Shown: positions 1 through 8,926 of the stretch, one piece after another
How the letters are laid out: every line of letters begins with the position of its first letter
How positions within the stretch are numbered: position 1 is the first letter of the stretch
From: Brasilonema angustatum HA4187-MV1
GTDB lineage: Bacteria; Cyanobacteriota; Cyanobacteriia; Cyanobacteriales; Nostocaceae
Assembly: GCA_019359695.1 (NCBI GenBank)
Contig: JAHHGV010000046.1
Span: 1 to 64,000 of the forward strand
Direction of reading: 5' to 3'
DNA: 64,000 nt
Notes under the pieces: generated by a model
The model's database searches: none
What the model saw: the letters and a program-made list of their open reading frames with translations, nothing else
What the model was told of the DNA's origin: nothing
Position numbers and translations under genes: made by a program

Positions 1-105
1 GGTGGGCATCTCTCGACAAATGTTTCCGGATTTGTAATTCTACATCCATTGCTCTGCTTACCTTCCAGAGTTTTCTATCCATGATTCTTTTATTCAGAAT
101 ACCCG

Positions 106-204
106 GAAAGTGACAGAAGAGGGATATTTTTGGTTTCCGATCTTGCTTCTTCAATTACTGGTGCAGAGATTCTTGTTGATGGTGGACAGACTCCTGGAAT
201 ATGA
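106..204 (+). pseudogene. 3' remnant of a short-chain dehydrogenase (SDR)
   Basis: Only the end of a classical SDR is visible. The frame from about 124 to the TGA at 202-204 reads IFLVSDLASSITGAEILVDG followed by GQTPGI, the usual SDR C-terminus in which the conserved segment TG-x-x-x-x-VDGG precedes the stop. The preceding residues (PESDRR) degrade quickly, and the catalytic YxxxK and the N-terminal Rossmann glycines are absent. It is therefore a decayed 3' fragment, unless the rest of the gene lies out of frame left of the window. The identification rests on the C-terminal motif only. Confidence 0.55.
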
Positions 205-282
205 TTTGCAGTCGAATCTAGCTATATTTAGCAACGAGGGAGATATGAACGATCCATTTCATCAGAAAGAAGGTTGGAACCA

Positions 283-1509
283 ATGTCTCAAAATGGTGAA
301 GATACTCAGTTGGCTGCACAGTCAATTCCTTATGCTGAATTAGATCCACAACAACAAAAACAACGACTCCAAGAACTAGCGCTTGTTTTTTTTAAATTGG
401 GCGCGATCGCCTTTGGAGGTCCAGCAGCCCACATCGCAATGATGGATTCAGAAGTGGTGACTCGTCGCCAATGGTTGAGCCGCGAGAAGCTTTTAGATTT
501 GCTAGGTATAACCAACCTGATACCTGGTCCGAATTCTACCGAGTTGGCAATTCATATTGGGTATGAAAGAGCTGGATGGCTTGGACTGCTTATTGCTGGT
601 TCATGCTTCATTTTACCTGCTATGATCATTATTTGGATTTTGGCAGCCATTTATGCTCGCTACCAAACCATTCCTCAAGTTGAATGGTTACTCTATGGTA
701 TTAAACCCGTAATTATTGCCATCGTCGTACAAGCAGTGTGGCTGTTGGGTAAAAAAGCTATCAAGGATATTTCAACAACTCTTGCTGCAATAGCCGTAAT
801 TGTTGCCTTTTTTCTCAAGATGGATGAACTGCTGTTGCTACTGCTGGCTGGGCTAGGGGTAATGTTTTTAAAAAATCTGTGGCAGAAGAACAATAGAACA
901 TCAGCAGCTTGGCTACTACCTATTTCTTTAGTTATGGGACAGACAGGAGGTGCAGCAGTCGCTACTTCTGTAAGTTCGCTCCAGGTGTTTTTGTTCTTCT
1001 TGAAAATCGGCTCGGTGTTGTACGGTAGTGGCTATGTACTGTTAGCTTTCTTACAAAGAGAACTCGTAGAACAGAATCATTGGCTGACTTCTCAACAGCT
1101 TTTAGATGCGATCGCTATTGGTCAGTTTACACCAGGTCCAGTATTTACCACAGCGACTTTTCTTGGCTACTTATTGGCAGGTCATGCAGGAGCGATCGCC
1201 GCAACGATTGGTATCTTTTTGCCTGCCTTTGTTTTGGTATGGATTATTAACCCTTGGGTTCCTAAGCTACGTCAATCTTCTTGGGTGAGTAGTTTTTTAG
1301 ATGGAGTAAATGCAGCTTCTTTGGGACTGATGGCAGTAGTTACCTATACCTTGGGACGCGCTACAATTATAGATTGGTTGACTGTGGTATTGACACTCCT
1401 GAGTTTAATTGCTGTTTTTCGCTTCAAAATCAACTCAGCTTGGTTAGTTTTTGGGGGTGGATTCGTGGGATTTGTGGCACGATTTTTGAACGGTGCGATA
1501 CTTCAGTAA
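283..1509 (+). CDS. chrA: ChrA-family chromate/anion transporter
   Basis: A membrane protein of about 408 residues with the two homologous halves of long-chain CHR transporters. Each half carries a GGP or GSG loop followed by a PGP motif: GAIAFGGPAAH then NLIPGPNSTE in the first half, and KIGSVLYGSGYVLLAF then GQFTPGPVFTT in the second. Hydrophobic segments fill the rest. CHR proteins export chromate, and some family members respond to sulfate status because chromate and sulfate are structural analogues, which fits the sulfur-rich neighbourhood. The ATG at 283 follows AAGG and is preferred over an in-frame TTG at 274. It stands alone, with no ChrB-type regulator nearby. The family call is firm; the substrate is inferred. 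Confidence 0.85.
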   Translation: MSQNGEDTQLAAQSIPYAELDPQQQKQRLQELALVFFKLGAIAFGGPAAHIAMMDSEVVTRRQWLSREKLLDLLGITNLIPGPNSTELAIHIGYERAGWLGLLIAGSCFILPAMIIIWILAAIYARYQTIPQVEWLLYGIKPVIIAIVVQAVWLLGKKAIKDISTTLAAIAVIVAFFLKMDELLLLLLAGLGVMFLKNLWQKNNRTSAAWLLPISLVMGQTGGAAVATSVSSLQVFLFFLKIGSVLYGSGYVLLAFLQRELVEQNHWLTSQQLLDAIAIGQFTPGPVFTTATFLGYLLAGHAGAIAATIGIFLPAFVLVWIINPWVPKLRQSSWVSSFLDGVNAASLGLMAVVTYTLGRATIIDWLTVVLTLLSLIAVFRFKINSAWLVFGGGFVGFVARFLNGAILQ

Positions 1510-1593
1510 AGACTCTCCCACCTTGACAAAGTGGGATATCTAATGAACTCACCTTAACCAGAAAAATTTTGATTATTTATTTTAATTAATAAG

Positions 1594-2565
1594 ATGATTA
1601 GTGGAATTTTTGAGAACTGCATCGGGTCGAATGATATTGAGATTAGCCTAAAATATTGGGCTGAGTTTGGCTACCAAGAGGTCAAAAAGGGACAATTGGA
1701 AGCAGCGCAGGCAAAGTTGCTTTACGGTCATGCATCGAATTTGACATCGCTGAGATTGCAAAATGGTAACTCGTCGGAACACGGACTGGTACGGCTTATG
1801 TGGTGGTCAGAACCGCGTAACGAAGGTTTAGATAACACCTTACCCGTGGTGGTGGGTAGCCGTTGGTTCGCTTCTTTGACAAAAGATATTTACCAAGTAG
1901 CCGATGCTTTTACTGATGATAAATCTCACGGAGGAAACTGGATATATACTGAACCAATCCGCGCTATCGAAGGCATCGGCAATCAAGGAAAAAGCTTGTA
2001 TAACCGCTTTGTCGGAGTGCGGGAAATGTTTGTCATTGGTTCCCAGACGCGACAGGCGTTTTTCCAACGATACAACTATAATCGCCCTGGTTACGGCACG
2101 ATTGATCCGAGTTCCCCACTCTTGGTAAGCGAGGGAACTCACTCCAGTATAGTTACTGATGACCACACCTTAAGTTCTTTCTACACCGAAGTTTTTGGAC
2201 TTGTGCCAATGGAGTGGAATGGTAAGCAATCTGGTTATCAAAATCCTTCCACTCGTCAGACTTTGATGCTAGAAAAGGGACAAGAATTTTATCTTTCTGT
2301 TTTTTCTTCACCCAAAGCGATCGCCGGAGTTTTACAAGTCTACAGCCCGCTTTACCATACCCCGAATAAATCTGAATACGCGCAACCAGGTTCGCTGGGT
2401 TTGAGTTTATTTACTTATCGAGTTGAGGACATTTCTCAATTCCACGAGCGCGTTAGTGCCAGCAACGCTACGTCAGTGACTCCCATCGTGCCGAATGAGT
2501 TTGGGGAGCCTTCATTTGGTTTAGTGTCACCGGATAAGATACGCTGGGCGATCGTGGGTTATTAA
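1594..2565 (+). CDS. two-domain VOC (glyoxalase/dioxygenase-fold) protein
   Basis: A 323-residue protein with two vicinal-oxygen-chelate modules. The second begins near residue 180 with GTHSSIVTDDHTLSSFYTEV followed by FGL, the typical VOC opening (metal-ligand His, then a helix, then FGL). The N-terminal module opens with IGSNDIEISLKYWAEFGYQE. VOC enzymes include glyoxalases, extradiol dioxygenases and resistance proteins; nothing here fixes the substrate. The gene lies 84 bp after chrA and could share its transcript. Its stop overlaps by 3 bp the end of a convergent sulfite oxidase remnant. Fold assignment is fairly safe, function unknown. Confidence 0.65.
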   Translation: MISGIFENCIGSNDIEISLKYWAEFGYQEVKKGQLEAAQAKLLYGHASNLTSLRLQNGNSSEHGLVRLMWWSEPRNEGLDNTLPVVVGSRWFASLTKDIYQVADAFTDDKSHGGNWIYTEPIRAIEGIGNQGKSLYNRFVGVREMFVIGSQTRQAFFQRYNYNRPGYGTIDPSSPLLVSEGTHSSIVTDDHTLSSFYTEVFGLVPMEWNGKQSGYQNPSTRQTLMLEKGQEFYLSVFSSPKAIAGVLQVYSPLYHTPNKSEYAQPGSLGLSLFTYRVEDISQFHERVSASNATSVTPIVPNEFGEPSFGLVSPDKIRWAIVGY

Positions 2566-2936
2566 CTCTTGTTAATCCTAACTCGATGCCATGCGTTGTT
2601 CATGTAACCCTTGAAATTCCAAACTTGTTCAAGGTTTTGCTGTTGGGTGTTCCCTTGCGAGTCCCAAGCTCGGACAATTAATTCGGTTATATCTGATTGT
2701 AGTTGCAATTGGTGTTGCCAAAATTGCCACGTCCGGTGGTTGTGGTTTCTCTAGCAATTGTACTTGTACCCAGGTTGTACCCAAATCCAGTGATAATTCA
2801 ACTCTTTCAATTTGGCGATTGCCTACGGCAGAGCTACGCTTAACGCCGCCTGCGATTGCATAACCCTCTACTAAGATTAAATTGGTTGATAGGATCGCTT
2901 TGTCTGCGGGCTGACAAATGACCGCATTGGTGCTGT
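2562..2936 (-). pseudogene. sulfite oxidase-type molybdoenzyme, C-terminal remnant
   Basis: Read on the minus strand, one frame gives ILVEGYAIAGG, then RQIERVELSLDLGTTWVQ; after a frameshift near 2720 another gives TWQFWQHQLQLQ and LIVRAWDSQGN, then VWNFKGYMNNAWHRVRI and a stop. These are the signatures of the Mo-co oxidoreductase dimerisation domain of sulfite oxidase/SoxC-like enzymes. The molybdopterin domain with its Cys ligand is missing, so the gene is dead. Within it, about eight extra residues (VKRSSAVG) coincide with a dispersed repeat at 2815-2846. It is a lost sulfur-oxidation gene at the edge of an organosulfur region. Confidence 0.6.
2815..2846 (+). repeat. small dispersed repeat, copy 1
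   Basis: A 32-bp element with core TTGCCTACGGCAGAGCTACG, flanked by GCGA and CTTAACGC. The same sequence recurs at 4464-4495 and, inverted, at 11052-11083, with a diverged copy at 18722-18747. This copy lies in frame within the sulfite oxidase remnant. It resembles the very small mobile repeats known from Nostoc genomes; the family name cannot be assigned from sequence alone. Confidence 0.75.
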
Positions 2937-3055
2937 GTTAAATAGCTTTTGCTCTAGGATAATAAGGTCTGGCTGCTTTGTCATTGTTTAAAAGTTATAA
3001 GCGATTTTATGAGGGATTTTGCCAGACAAACAGACTCATAATTCACCAATTGAAG

Positions 3056-3772
3056 CTACAAACTCTGCTCTTTAGTTTGATTCGAAAACTTCCTCCCACT
3101 TCCATAGATAAAATAGTTTTCTGTCTCTTTTACATTAGCTTTAAAACCGACTTTTGTCAGCTTGTTTTGCAGTTCATCTAGCTGATAAAAAATTTTTACA
3201 ATTTGATATTCTTGACCATTATTTAACATCCGACTTATATATATACTGCCGGTATCATCAAGAATATGGTTGTTAGCCGTGGATGTAAGTTCAAAGCGCG
3301 AGTCAACAATAAAAACTTGTCCACCAACACGAACAGATTTATAGACTTTTGTTAAAAATGATTCTAGTAATTCTGGCGGTACATGAGATAACCAAAAGGA
3401 GAAAAATACTAAATCATATTCAGCATTGGGTTCCCAGGTAAATAAATCAATTTGGTGATATTTCACCTTGGGTGAATTTAACTTGCTGCGATTAATTTCA
3501 ATCACTTCTTGAGAAGCATCTATTGCAGTAATTTTCTTAGCAATCTTTAAAAGCTCTTGTGTCCAGATTCCCGTTCCACTGGCTAACTCTAAGATTTCCT
3601 CGGTTTGTCCAACTTGCTGTAAAGCCTGTCTAACAACATCTACTTCGTTGAACCAGCGCCCATTTACTTCCTCACCGCGATCATAACGACCAAGGCGATA
3701 GAACCATTCATCATATTCGTTGGCTCTGGCGCGATAGTAGGCAATTTGTTCTTGAATAATTTTATCTGTCAT
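3056..3772 (-). CDS. class I SAM-dependent methyltransferase
   Basis: A 238-residue Rossmann-fold methyltransferase. Motif I is ILELASGTGIWTQ (about residues 60-72), followed by an acidic residue at the end of strand 2 (ITAIDAS) and a motif II/III region YDLVFFSFWLSHVPPELLES. The substrate cannot be read from the sequence. It is a single gene, preceded on its promoter side by a pair of ATAC/GTAT half-sites (3821-3857) like those upstream of the SsuA gene at 20655, which suggests co-regulation with the organosulfur genes. Class call firm, substrate unknown. Confidence 0.8.
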   Translation of the reverse strand: MTDKIIQEQIAYYRARANEYDEWFYRLGRYDRGEEVNGRWFNEVDVVRQALQQVGQTEEILELASGTGIWTQELLKIAKKITAIDASQEVIEINRSKLNSPKVKYHQIDLFTWEPNAEYDLVFFSFWLSHVPPELLESFLTKVYKSVRVGGQVFIVDSRFELTSTANNHILDDTGSIYISRMLNNGQEYQIVKIFYQLDELQNKLTKVGFKANVKETENYFIYGSGRKFSNQTKEQSL

Positions 3773-3820
3773 TGTCCCTTTTGATCTGGTCTAGTCAAAA
3801 TTTTTATACATCTTAGCCAA

Positions 3821-3857
3821 AAAATACTGTAATCTTATATAAAATTAGTAGTATTAT
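3821..3857. promoter_or_regulatory. inverted ATAC/GTAT half-sites, 27-bp variant of the shared motif
   Basis: AAAATACTGTAA at 3821-3832 faces TAGTAGTATTAT at 3846-3857, about 50 bp upstream of the methyltransferase start at 3772. The ATAC to GTAT distance is 27 bp instead of the 24 bp seen at the stronger sites. The same arrangement, with the ATACTGTAA half next to the gene and an ATACTACT half distal, occurs at 20591-20627. Role inferred. Confidence 0.35.
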
Positions 3858-4002
3858 CTTAATAATTCCATAGCTTGCTTTCACAAAGCAACAGTTAACT
3901 GCATTTCTAGGCGATATCCTTAAGGAGAACCGCTAAGGGCGCGCAAGAGCGATGCTCATGCACTGCGCCTGAAGGCGATCGCCTAATTGTGTTCGTCAAT
4001 GT

Positions 4003-4317
4003 TATTATCTTGCTGCCAAATCTTTTGCCGAAGTTCATCCTGATACCTTAAAAAAAGTTTTGGAAGAGGTAAATAAAGTCAGTGAATGGGCAAAGAGTAA
4101 TCCAGCTGAAGTTGCTAAATTTCTCTCGCCTGTATTAGGTATTAATGCTGATATTTTAGAGATAGCAGAAAAGCGGCGTGATTATGGTGTACTTCCCATC
4201 GCCGATGAAGTCATTGCTAAACAGCAAGAGGTTGCTGATGCCTTCTACAAAATAAAATTGATACCGAAACAAATTAATGTCAAAGAAATAGTTTGGCAAG
4301 GTAATCGGAGAAATTAG
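4003..4317 (+). pseudogene. SsuA-like sulfonate-binding protein, C-terminal remnant
   Basis: An open frame of about 104 codons reads YYLAAKSFAEVHPDTLKKVL and on through EWAKSN, LSPVLGIN and YKIKLIPKQINV. It aligns closely with the last quarter of the SsuA-like protein at 20655-21755 (ATLSPVLGI, YELKLIPKQINV). Everything upstream is missing; the break lies next to a GC-rich stretch with GGCGATCGCC. The end is also altered, since the usual LSPEQYA is replaced by WQGNRRN. It is a 5'-truncated copy and cannot make a binding protein. Confidence 0.75.
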
Positions 4318-4400
4318 CAAGATAGATGATGGAATTTATTTTTGCATTTACTCTTAGACAAGCATTTCTAGAATAAGCCACTTTTAAAACTTTAAGCTGT

Positions 4401-4586
4401 TTGAGTGCATCAGCTTTAGCTCAAGCTGATGTACGCATAGCAATTGGTACTGGTATAGATATGGCGATTGCCTACGGCAGAACTATGCTTAACGTCGCCA
4501 GTGACGACATCACACTCATTTGGTGGGGATTTGCAAACCAATGGTATAAATATCTATTCTATGCAGCAATAAAAAACTTTTGTTAG
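4401..4586 (+). pseudogene. P1B-type metal ATPase remnant carrying a dispersed repeat
   Basis: The frame from 4401 reads SALAQADVRIAIGTGIDMAI, then AYGRTMLNVA, then SDDITLI. The first and last parts match the hinge region of heavy-metal P-type ATPases ([20 protein letters not shown] followed by ADITLI). The middle ten residues are encoded by the dispersed repeat at 4464-4495 and are foreign to the family. The phosphorylation loop and membrane segments are missing, so this is a short dead fragment; the sequence past about 4524 is not recognisable. Confidence 0.6.
4464..4495 (+). repeat. small dispersed repeat, copy 2
   Basis: Same orientation as copy 1 with a few substitutions (core TTGCCTACGGCAGAACTATG). 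It sits in frame inside the P-type ATPase remnant, adding about ten residues between GTGIDMAI and SDDITLI. Confidence 0.75.
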
Positions 4587-5975
4587 TATCGAGCTTTTGA
4601 GATTGGAAAAAAGCATTCGTACTCCTAAAAAAAACTGTTTGGGCAAGGATTTTATGCCTCTGGTAACAGCTTGCGTCTCATTACCCCAAAAAATCTCATA
4701 GACAAACGGTGCAAGCTGTTTCTATTATATGTAATGTTATTGATCAACTGAACCTAACCGCTACTGCTAACCTAGTAAAAAAACCTTATTGAATATCCTG
4801 ATTTCATATTTTTATTTTATGAAAAGTAATATTTTTTGTAATATTTATGACTAAATATCATATCGTACTGCATCGACCTATTGACCTTGAGAAAATTGCT
4901 ACCGAAGCCGAGAACAATAAATGCCCTAGGCATGTAATGTGGAGCTTAAAGCAAAGACTCAATGCCAGCATTTATACACCAGAAGGATATCAAGATTCTT
5001 TTGCGGACAAACTTCTTTCCAAAATAGCAGGTTCGCCAGAGCATTGGGCAATGGCACGTGCTTTATCATCTCGACTTGAATCGGATGACATAGTATTCTG
5101 CAATAGTGAGGTTGGAGGTATTCAAATAGCAACACTTTGTGGCGCGAAGCGCAGCCGCCCCAAAATTGCAGTGTTTTTTCACAATATTGATCGACCTCGT
5201 GGACGCTTAGCACTAAAGTTATTTAACTTGGCCAGCAAGATCGATTTGTTTTTAGCCTGTAGCCAGCGCCAAGTTACTTTTTTACGCGATTACCTAAATC
5301 TACCTGCATCTCGTGTTCATTTTGTTTGGGAGCAAACCGATCTCAAATTCTTTGCACCTAAGTCTGCCTCACCAAAGAAGTCGCGTCCAATGATCGCTAG
5401 TGTTGGTTTAGAACAACGTGATTACAGAAGTCTGGCAGCAGCAACAGCAAATCTAGATGTTGATGTGAAAATCAGCGGTTTCTCCAACGATGCACTTTTA
5501 CTAAAACGAGCTTTTCCTGAAGAATTACCACGAAATATGTCACGCCGATTTTACGAATGGCCGGACTTAGTGCAGCTATATCGGGATGCAGATATTATTG
5601 TGGTTAGCATCTTTGAAAATGGTTATGCTGCAGGAATACAGGCATTGATGGAGGCAATGGCGTGTAGGCGTCCTGTGATAGTTACTCGCACTCAGGGACT
5701 CGATCAATATATAGCAGAAACTGATGCGGTAATAATGGTTAAGCCAGAAAATGTTGAAGATTTAAAACAAGCGATCACTTATTTGTTGAATAACCCTCAA
5801 GAAGCTGATGCTCTAGCTGAACGTGGTTATCGTTTAGCTCTAAGTCGCCATGATAGTGACCAATACGTAAATTACATCACAAAAGAGCTTAAACAGCTTG
5901 AAGGTTGAGATTAATTTTTGAGTGGAACTTGAAGTTTTCGTGTATATTTTTTGAAACGCAGAGTTTTTCAGGATA
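4571..5975 (+). repeat. tandem duplication, unit 1
   Basis: The segment holding the glycosyltransferase at 4847 and about 275 bp of upstream DNA is repeated at 6113. Shared landmarks are GAGATTGG, the hairpin-like CTTGCCCAG/CTGGGCAAG region, CCCCAAAAAATCTCATAGAC and the entire gene. A short downstream piece (TTTTTGAAAC through CAGAGTTTTTCAGG, about 5945-5975) recurs after the second gene at 7611-7640. The repeat period is about 1.54 kb. Confidence 0.8.
4847..5908 (+). CDS. GT-B glycosyltransferase, tandem copy 1
   Basis: A 353-residue glycosyltransferase of GT4-like type. The C-terminal nucleotide-sugar domain is clear: FVWEQTDLKFFAP at the domain junction, DIIVVSIFENGYAAGIQALM followed by EAMACRRPVIVT (the E-x7-E donor-binding signature), and a C-terminal helix with ALAERGYRLALSRH. 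The N-terminal half has FHNIDRPRGRLALKLF and FLACSRRQVT-like acceptor-domain features. No membrane segment is seen, so it is probably cytosolic or peripheral. The acceptor and sugar are unknown. The next gene is a close duplicate, and no other glycan-synthesis gene is adjacent. The ATG at 4847 matches the start of the paralogue. Confidence 0.8.
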   Translation: MTKYHIVLHRPIDLEKIATEAENNKCPRHVMWSLKQRLNASIYTPEGYQDSFADKLLSKIAGSPEHWAMARALSSRLESDDIVFCNSEVGGIQIATLCGAKRSRPKIAVFFHNIDRPRGRLALKLFNLASKIDLFLACSQRQVTFLRDYLNLPASRVHFVWEQTDLKFFAPKSASPKKSRPMIASVGLEQRDYRSLAAATANLDVDVKISGFSNDALLLKRAFPEELPRNMSRRFYEWPDLVQLYRDADIIVVSIFENGYAAGIQALMEAMACRRPVIVTRTQGLDQYIAETDAVIMVKPENVEDLKQAITYLLNNPQEADALAERGYRLALSRHDSDQYVNYITKELKQLEG

Positions 5976-6112
5976 AAATCTTGGGTGTTGCAGAATAGAA
6001 ATATGAATTAGGGAGATTGCGCAAAGCAAGAGACGCGACTAGCGCGTATCCCTATGCAGTGTCAAGAGTGTGCATCATCTCATATCGCTTCTTTGACGAT
6101 AACTGGGAAGTG

Positions 6113-7640
6113 AAAAACTTTTCTTAGTATTGAGCATTTGAGATTGGGAAAAAACATTCTTGCCCAGAAAAAACTGTCTGGGCAAGAATTTTAGTAGACT
6201 TTGCTCTTAGTAACAGCTTCCCTTTCATTACCCCAAAAAATCTCATAGACAAACTGTGCAAGTTGTTTATATGATACGTAATGTTACTGGTTAACTGAAT
6301 CTAACTGCTACAGATGACTGAGTGGAAAAGCCTTGTTGAATATTCATCCTGGCTTAATCTTTTTCTTTCATGAAACTTAATATTGAGTGTAATATTTATG
6401 ACAAAATATCACATCGTATTGCATCACTCTATTGACCTTGAGAAGATTACTACCGAAGCCGAGAACAATAAACGTCCTAGGCATGTAATGTGGGCCTTAA
6501 AGCAAAGACTCAATGCCAGCGTTCATACACCAGAAGGATATCAAGGTTCTTTTGTGGACAAACTTCTTTCCAAAATAGCAGGTTCGCCAGAGTATTGGGC
6601 GATGGCACGTGCTTTATCATCTCGACTTAAATCGGATGACATAGTATTCTGCAATAGTGAGGCTGGAGGTATTCAAATAGCAACACTTTGTGGGTTTAAG
6701 CGCAACCGCCCCAAAATTGTAGTATTTTTTCACAATATTGATCGACCTCGTGGACGCTTAGCACTAAAGTTATTTAACTTGGCCAGCAAGATCGATTTGT
6801 TTTTAGCCTGTAGCAAGCACCAAGTTACTTTTTTACGCGATTACCTAAATCTACCTGCATCTCGTGTTCATTTTGTTTGGGAGCAAACCGATCTCAAATT
6901 CTTTGCACCTAAGTCTGCTTCACCTCAGAAGTCGCGTCCAATGATCGCTAGTGTTGGTTTAGAACAACGTGATTACAAAACTCTGGCAGCAGCAACAGCA
7001 AATCTAGATGTTGATGTGAAAATCAGCGGTTTCTCCAACGATGCACTTTTATTAAAACGAGCTTTTCCGGAAAAATTACCACGAAATATGTCACGCCGAT
7101 TTTATGAATGGCCGGAGTTAGTTCAGCTATATCGGGATGCAGATATTATTGTGATCAGCGTCTTTGAAAGTAATTGTGGTGCAGGAATACAGGCATTGAT
7201 GGAAGCAATGGCGTGTAGGCGTCCTGTGATAGTCACTCACACTCTTGGACTCGATCAATATATAGCAGAAACTGATGCGGTAATGATGGTTAAGCCAGAA
7301 GATGTTGAAGGCTTAAAACAAGCTATTACCTATTTGTTGAATAACCCTCAAGAAGCTGATGCTTTAGCTGAACGTGGTTATCAATTAGCTCTAAATCGGC
7401 ATAATAGTGACCACTACGTAAATTACATCACAAAAGAGCTTAAACAGTTTGAAGTTGAAAAACAAGTCAGAACTCAGGAGTCAGAAGCGATTAGTGGGGA
7501 GATTGTGACTGCACCACTAATCGAAGACCACGCTCATCAAGGATTCAGTACAGGACTCTGACGCCTCTACTGATTCGCTCTATGGCTGACGCCATAGAGC
7601 ACGCCATATGTCTTTTTGAAACACAGAGTTTTTCAGGGTT
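6113..7640 (+). repeat. tandem duplication, unit 2
   Basis: The second copy of the duplicated segment. It starts with GAGATTGGG near 6141 and contains a cleaner hairpin, CTTGCCCAG and CTGGGCAAG around the loop AAAAAACTGT (about 6160-6192). Homology in the gene runs to about 7452, where the reading frame diverges; the downstream TTTTTGAAACACAG piece reappears near 7611. The intervening 5976-6112 holds GC-rich palindromic repeat sequence and no gene. Confidence 0.8.
6398..7561 (+). CDS. GT-B glycosyltransferase, tandem copy 2 with altered C-terminus
   Basis: The paralogue of the preceding gene, nearly identical through most of its length (FHNIDRPRGRLALKLF, FVWEQTDLKFFAP, GAGIQALMEAMACRRPVIVT). 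Differences include ESNCGAG for ENGYAAG near the donor site. The last 35 or so residues (from EKQVRTQESE to the end) are unrelated to copy 1, which stops just after KQLEG, so the duplication breakpoint gave this copy a new tail. The ATG at 6398 corresponds to the start of copy 1; an upstream in-frame TTG at 6383 is less likely. Function as for copy 1; the two may now differ in acceptor or donor. Confidence 0.8.
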   Translation: MTKYHIVLHHSIDLEKITTEAENNKRPRHVMWALKQRLNASVHTPEGYQGSFVDKLLSKIAGSPEYWAMARALSSRLKSDDIVFCNSEAGGIQIATLCGFKRNRPKIVVFFHNIDRPRGRLALKLFNLASKIDLFLACSKHQVTFLRDYLNLPASRVHFVWEQTDLKFFAPKSASPQKSRPMIASVGLEQRDYKTLAAATANLDVDVKISGFSNDALLLKRAFPEKLPRNMSRRFYEWPELVQLYRDADIIVISVFESNCGAGIQALMEAMACRRPVIVTHTLGLDQYIAETDAVMMVKPEDVEGLKQAITYLLNNPQEADALAERGYQLALNRHNSDHYVNYITKELKQFEVEKQVRTQESEAISGEIVTAPLIEDHAHQGFSTGL

Positions 7641-7697
7641 AAATATCGGATCACTTCGACGCATCGACGCAAGCGGAAATGATATGATACGACACGA

Positions 7698-8765
7698 TTA
7701 AAGCCAAGCCCGCTCGTACTGAACAGGTGAAAATTTTTCCTGTCGCAGTTTTTTGGCAGCAGATAACGCCCAGTAAGGATTGCGTAGCATCTCTCGTCCT
7801 ATTAAAACAATATCTGCCTGACCTGTACGAATAATCTGATCCGCCTGTTCTGGAGATGTAATTAAACCGACAGCACCTGTGAGGATGTTTGCCTCGTGGC
7901 GGATTCTTGCGGCAAACTCAGTTTGATAACCAGGGCCAAAGGGAATTTTGGCGTTGGGTACAGAACCACCGCTAGAAGTATCAATTAAATCCACACCGAA
8001 GGAATTCAGTTTCTCTGCTAAGGCGATACTCTGCTCAATATCCCAGCCATTTTCTACCCAATCTGTTGCAGAAATTCTTACCCACAAGGGATAATCTGAT
8101 GGTAAGATTTCTCGCACCGCTTGAACGACTTCTCTTAGCAAACGAGTGCGATTTTCAAAACTACCGCCATATTCATCGTTGCGTTTGTTACTTAGAGGCG
8201 AGAGAAATTGGTGTAAGAGATAACCATGAGCCGCATGGATTTCAATGACTTTAAACCCAGCTTCTTGTGAACGTTGAGCCGCTTGTACGAAGTCATTTAT
8301 AATCTGTTGGATGCCTTCTGTGTTTAATACTTCCGGAATAGGGTGGTTTTCGCTAAAAGGAATAGCACTACTAGAAACTACAGGATCCCAACCACCGTTG
8401 GATGTGTCTAAAACTTCTCCTCCTTCCCAAGGTGGTGCAGTACTGGCTTTCCTACCAGCATGAGCAAGTTGAATACCTGCGATCGCCCCAAAGTTATGAA
8501 TTGCCCTAACAATTTTTGCCAATGGCTCAATATGCTCATCCAACCAGATACCCAAATCTTGGGGACTGATTCGTCCTCCTGGTTCGATGGCTGCGGCTTC
8601 AGTGAAAACTAAACCTGCACCACCAACAGCACGACTCGCTAGATGAATCAGATGCCAATCATTAGCATAACCATCTGTACTGGAATATTGACACATTGGC
8701 GAAACTGCGATGCGGTTGCGAAAAGTCACTGCGCCAATTGTTAGGGGTGTAAATAGATCTGTCAT
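7698..8765 (-). CDS. YqjM-type old yellow enzyme (NAD(P)H:flavin oxidoreductase)
   Basis: A 355-residue FMN-binding TIM-barrel ene-reductase. Features in order are VSPMCQYSS near residue 25 (the Cys typical of the YqjM/XenA subclass), HAGRKAS, IHAAHGYLLHQFLSPLSNKR, DEYGGSFENR, and the C-terminal phosphate-binding ADIVLIGREMLRNPYW. These enzymes reduce activated C=C bonds and some nitro compounds with NADPH in the cytosol. It is transcribed away from the upstream sulfur genes and appears monocistronic. The family is certain; the physiological substrate is not. Confidence 0.92.
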   Translation of the reverse strand: MTDLFTPLTIGAVTFRNRIAVSPMCQYSSTDGYANDWHLIHLASRAVGGAGLVFTEAAAIEPGGRISPQDLGIWLDEHIEPLAKIVRAIHNFGAIAGIQLAHAGRKASTAPPWEGGEVLDTSNGGWDPVVSSSAIPFSENHPIPEVLNTEGIQQIINDFVQAAQRSQEAGFKVIEIHAAHGYLLHQFLSPLSNKRNDEYGGSFENRTRLLREVVQAVREILPSDYPLWVRISATDWVENGWDIEQSIALAEKLNSFGVDLIDTSSGGSVPNAKIPFGPGYQTEFAARIRHEANILTGAVGLITSPEQADQIIRTGQADIVLIGREMLRNPYWALSAAKKLRQEKFSPVQYERAWL

Positions 8766-8926
8766 GGTAAGGATGAAATCTCACTAAATTGAGTCATGTG
8801 TGCGGGAACAGATTGCTCCTGAGAATTTATGTTGTCTGATCAAAACTTTAGGTGTCATCTAACTGCAGGACTGTTGTAGAGATTCTCTCATAGAATCGCT
8901 TGCTTAGAAGTCAACAATTAAGGAGT

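Noticed and set aside
110-343. A 77-codon plus-strand frame at the left end
   Set aside because: It overlaps the SDR remnant in another frame and the start of chrA, and has no recognisable features.
4571-7640. The duplicated glycosyltransferase region considered as a composite transposon
   Set aside because: No transposase gene, terminal inverted repeats or target-site duplication is visible.
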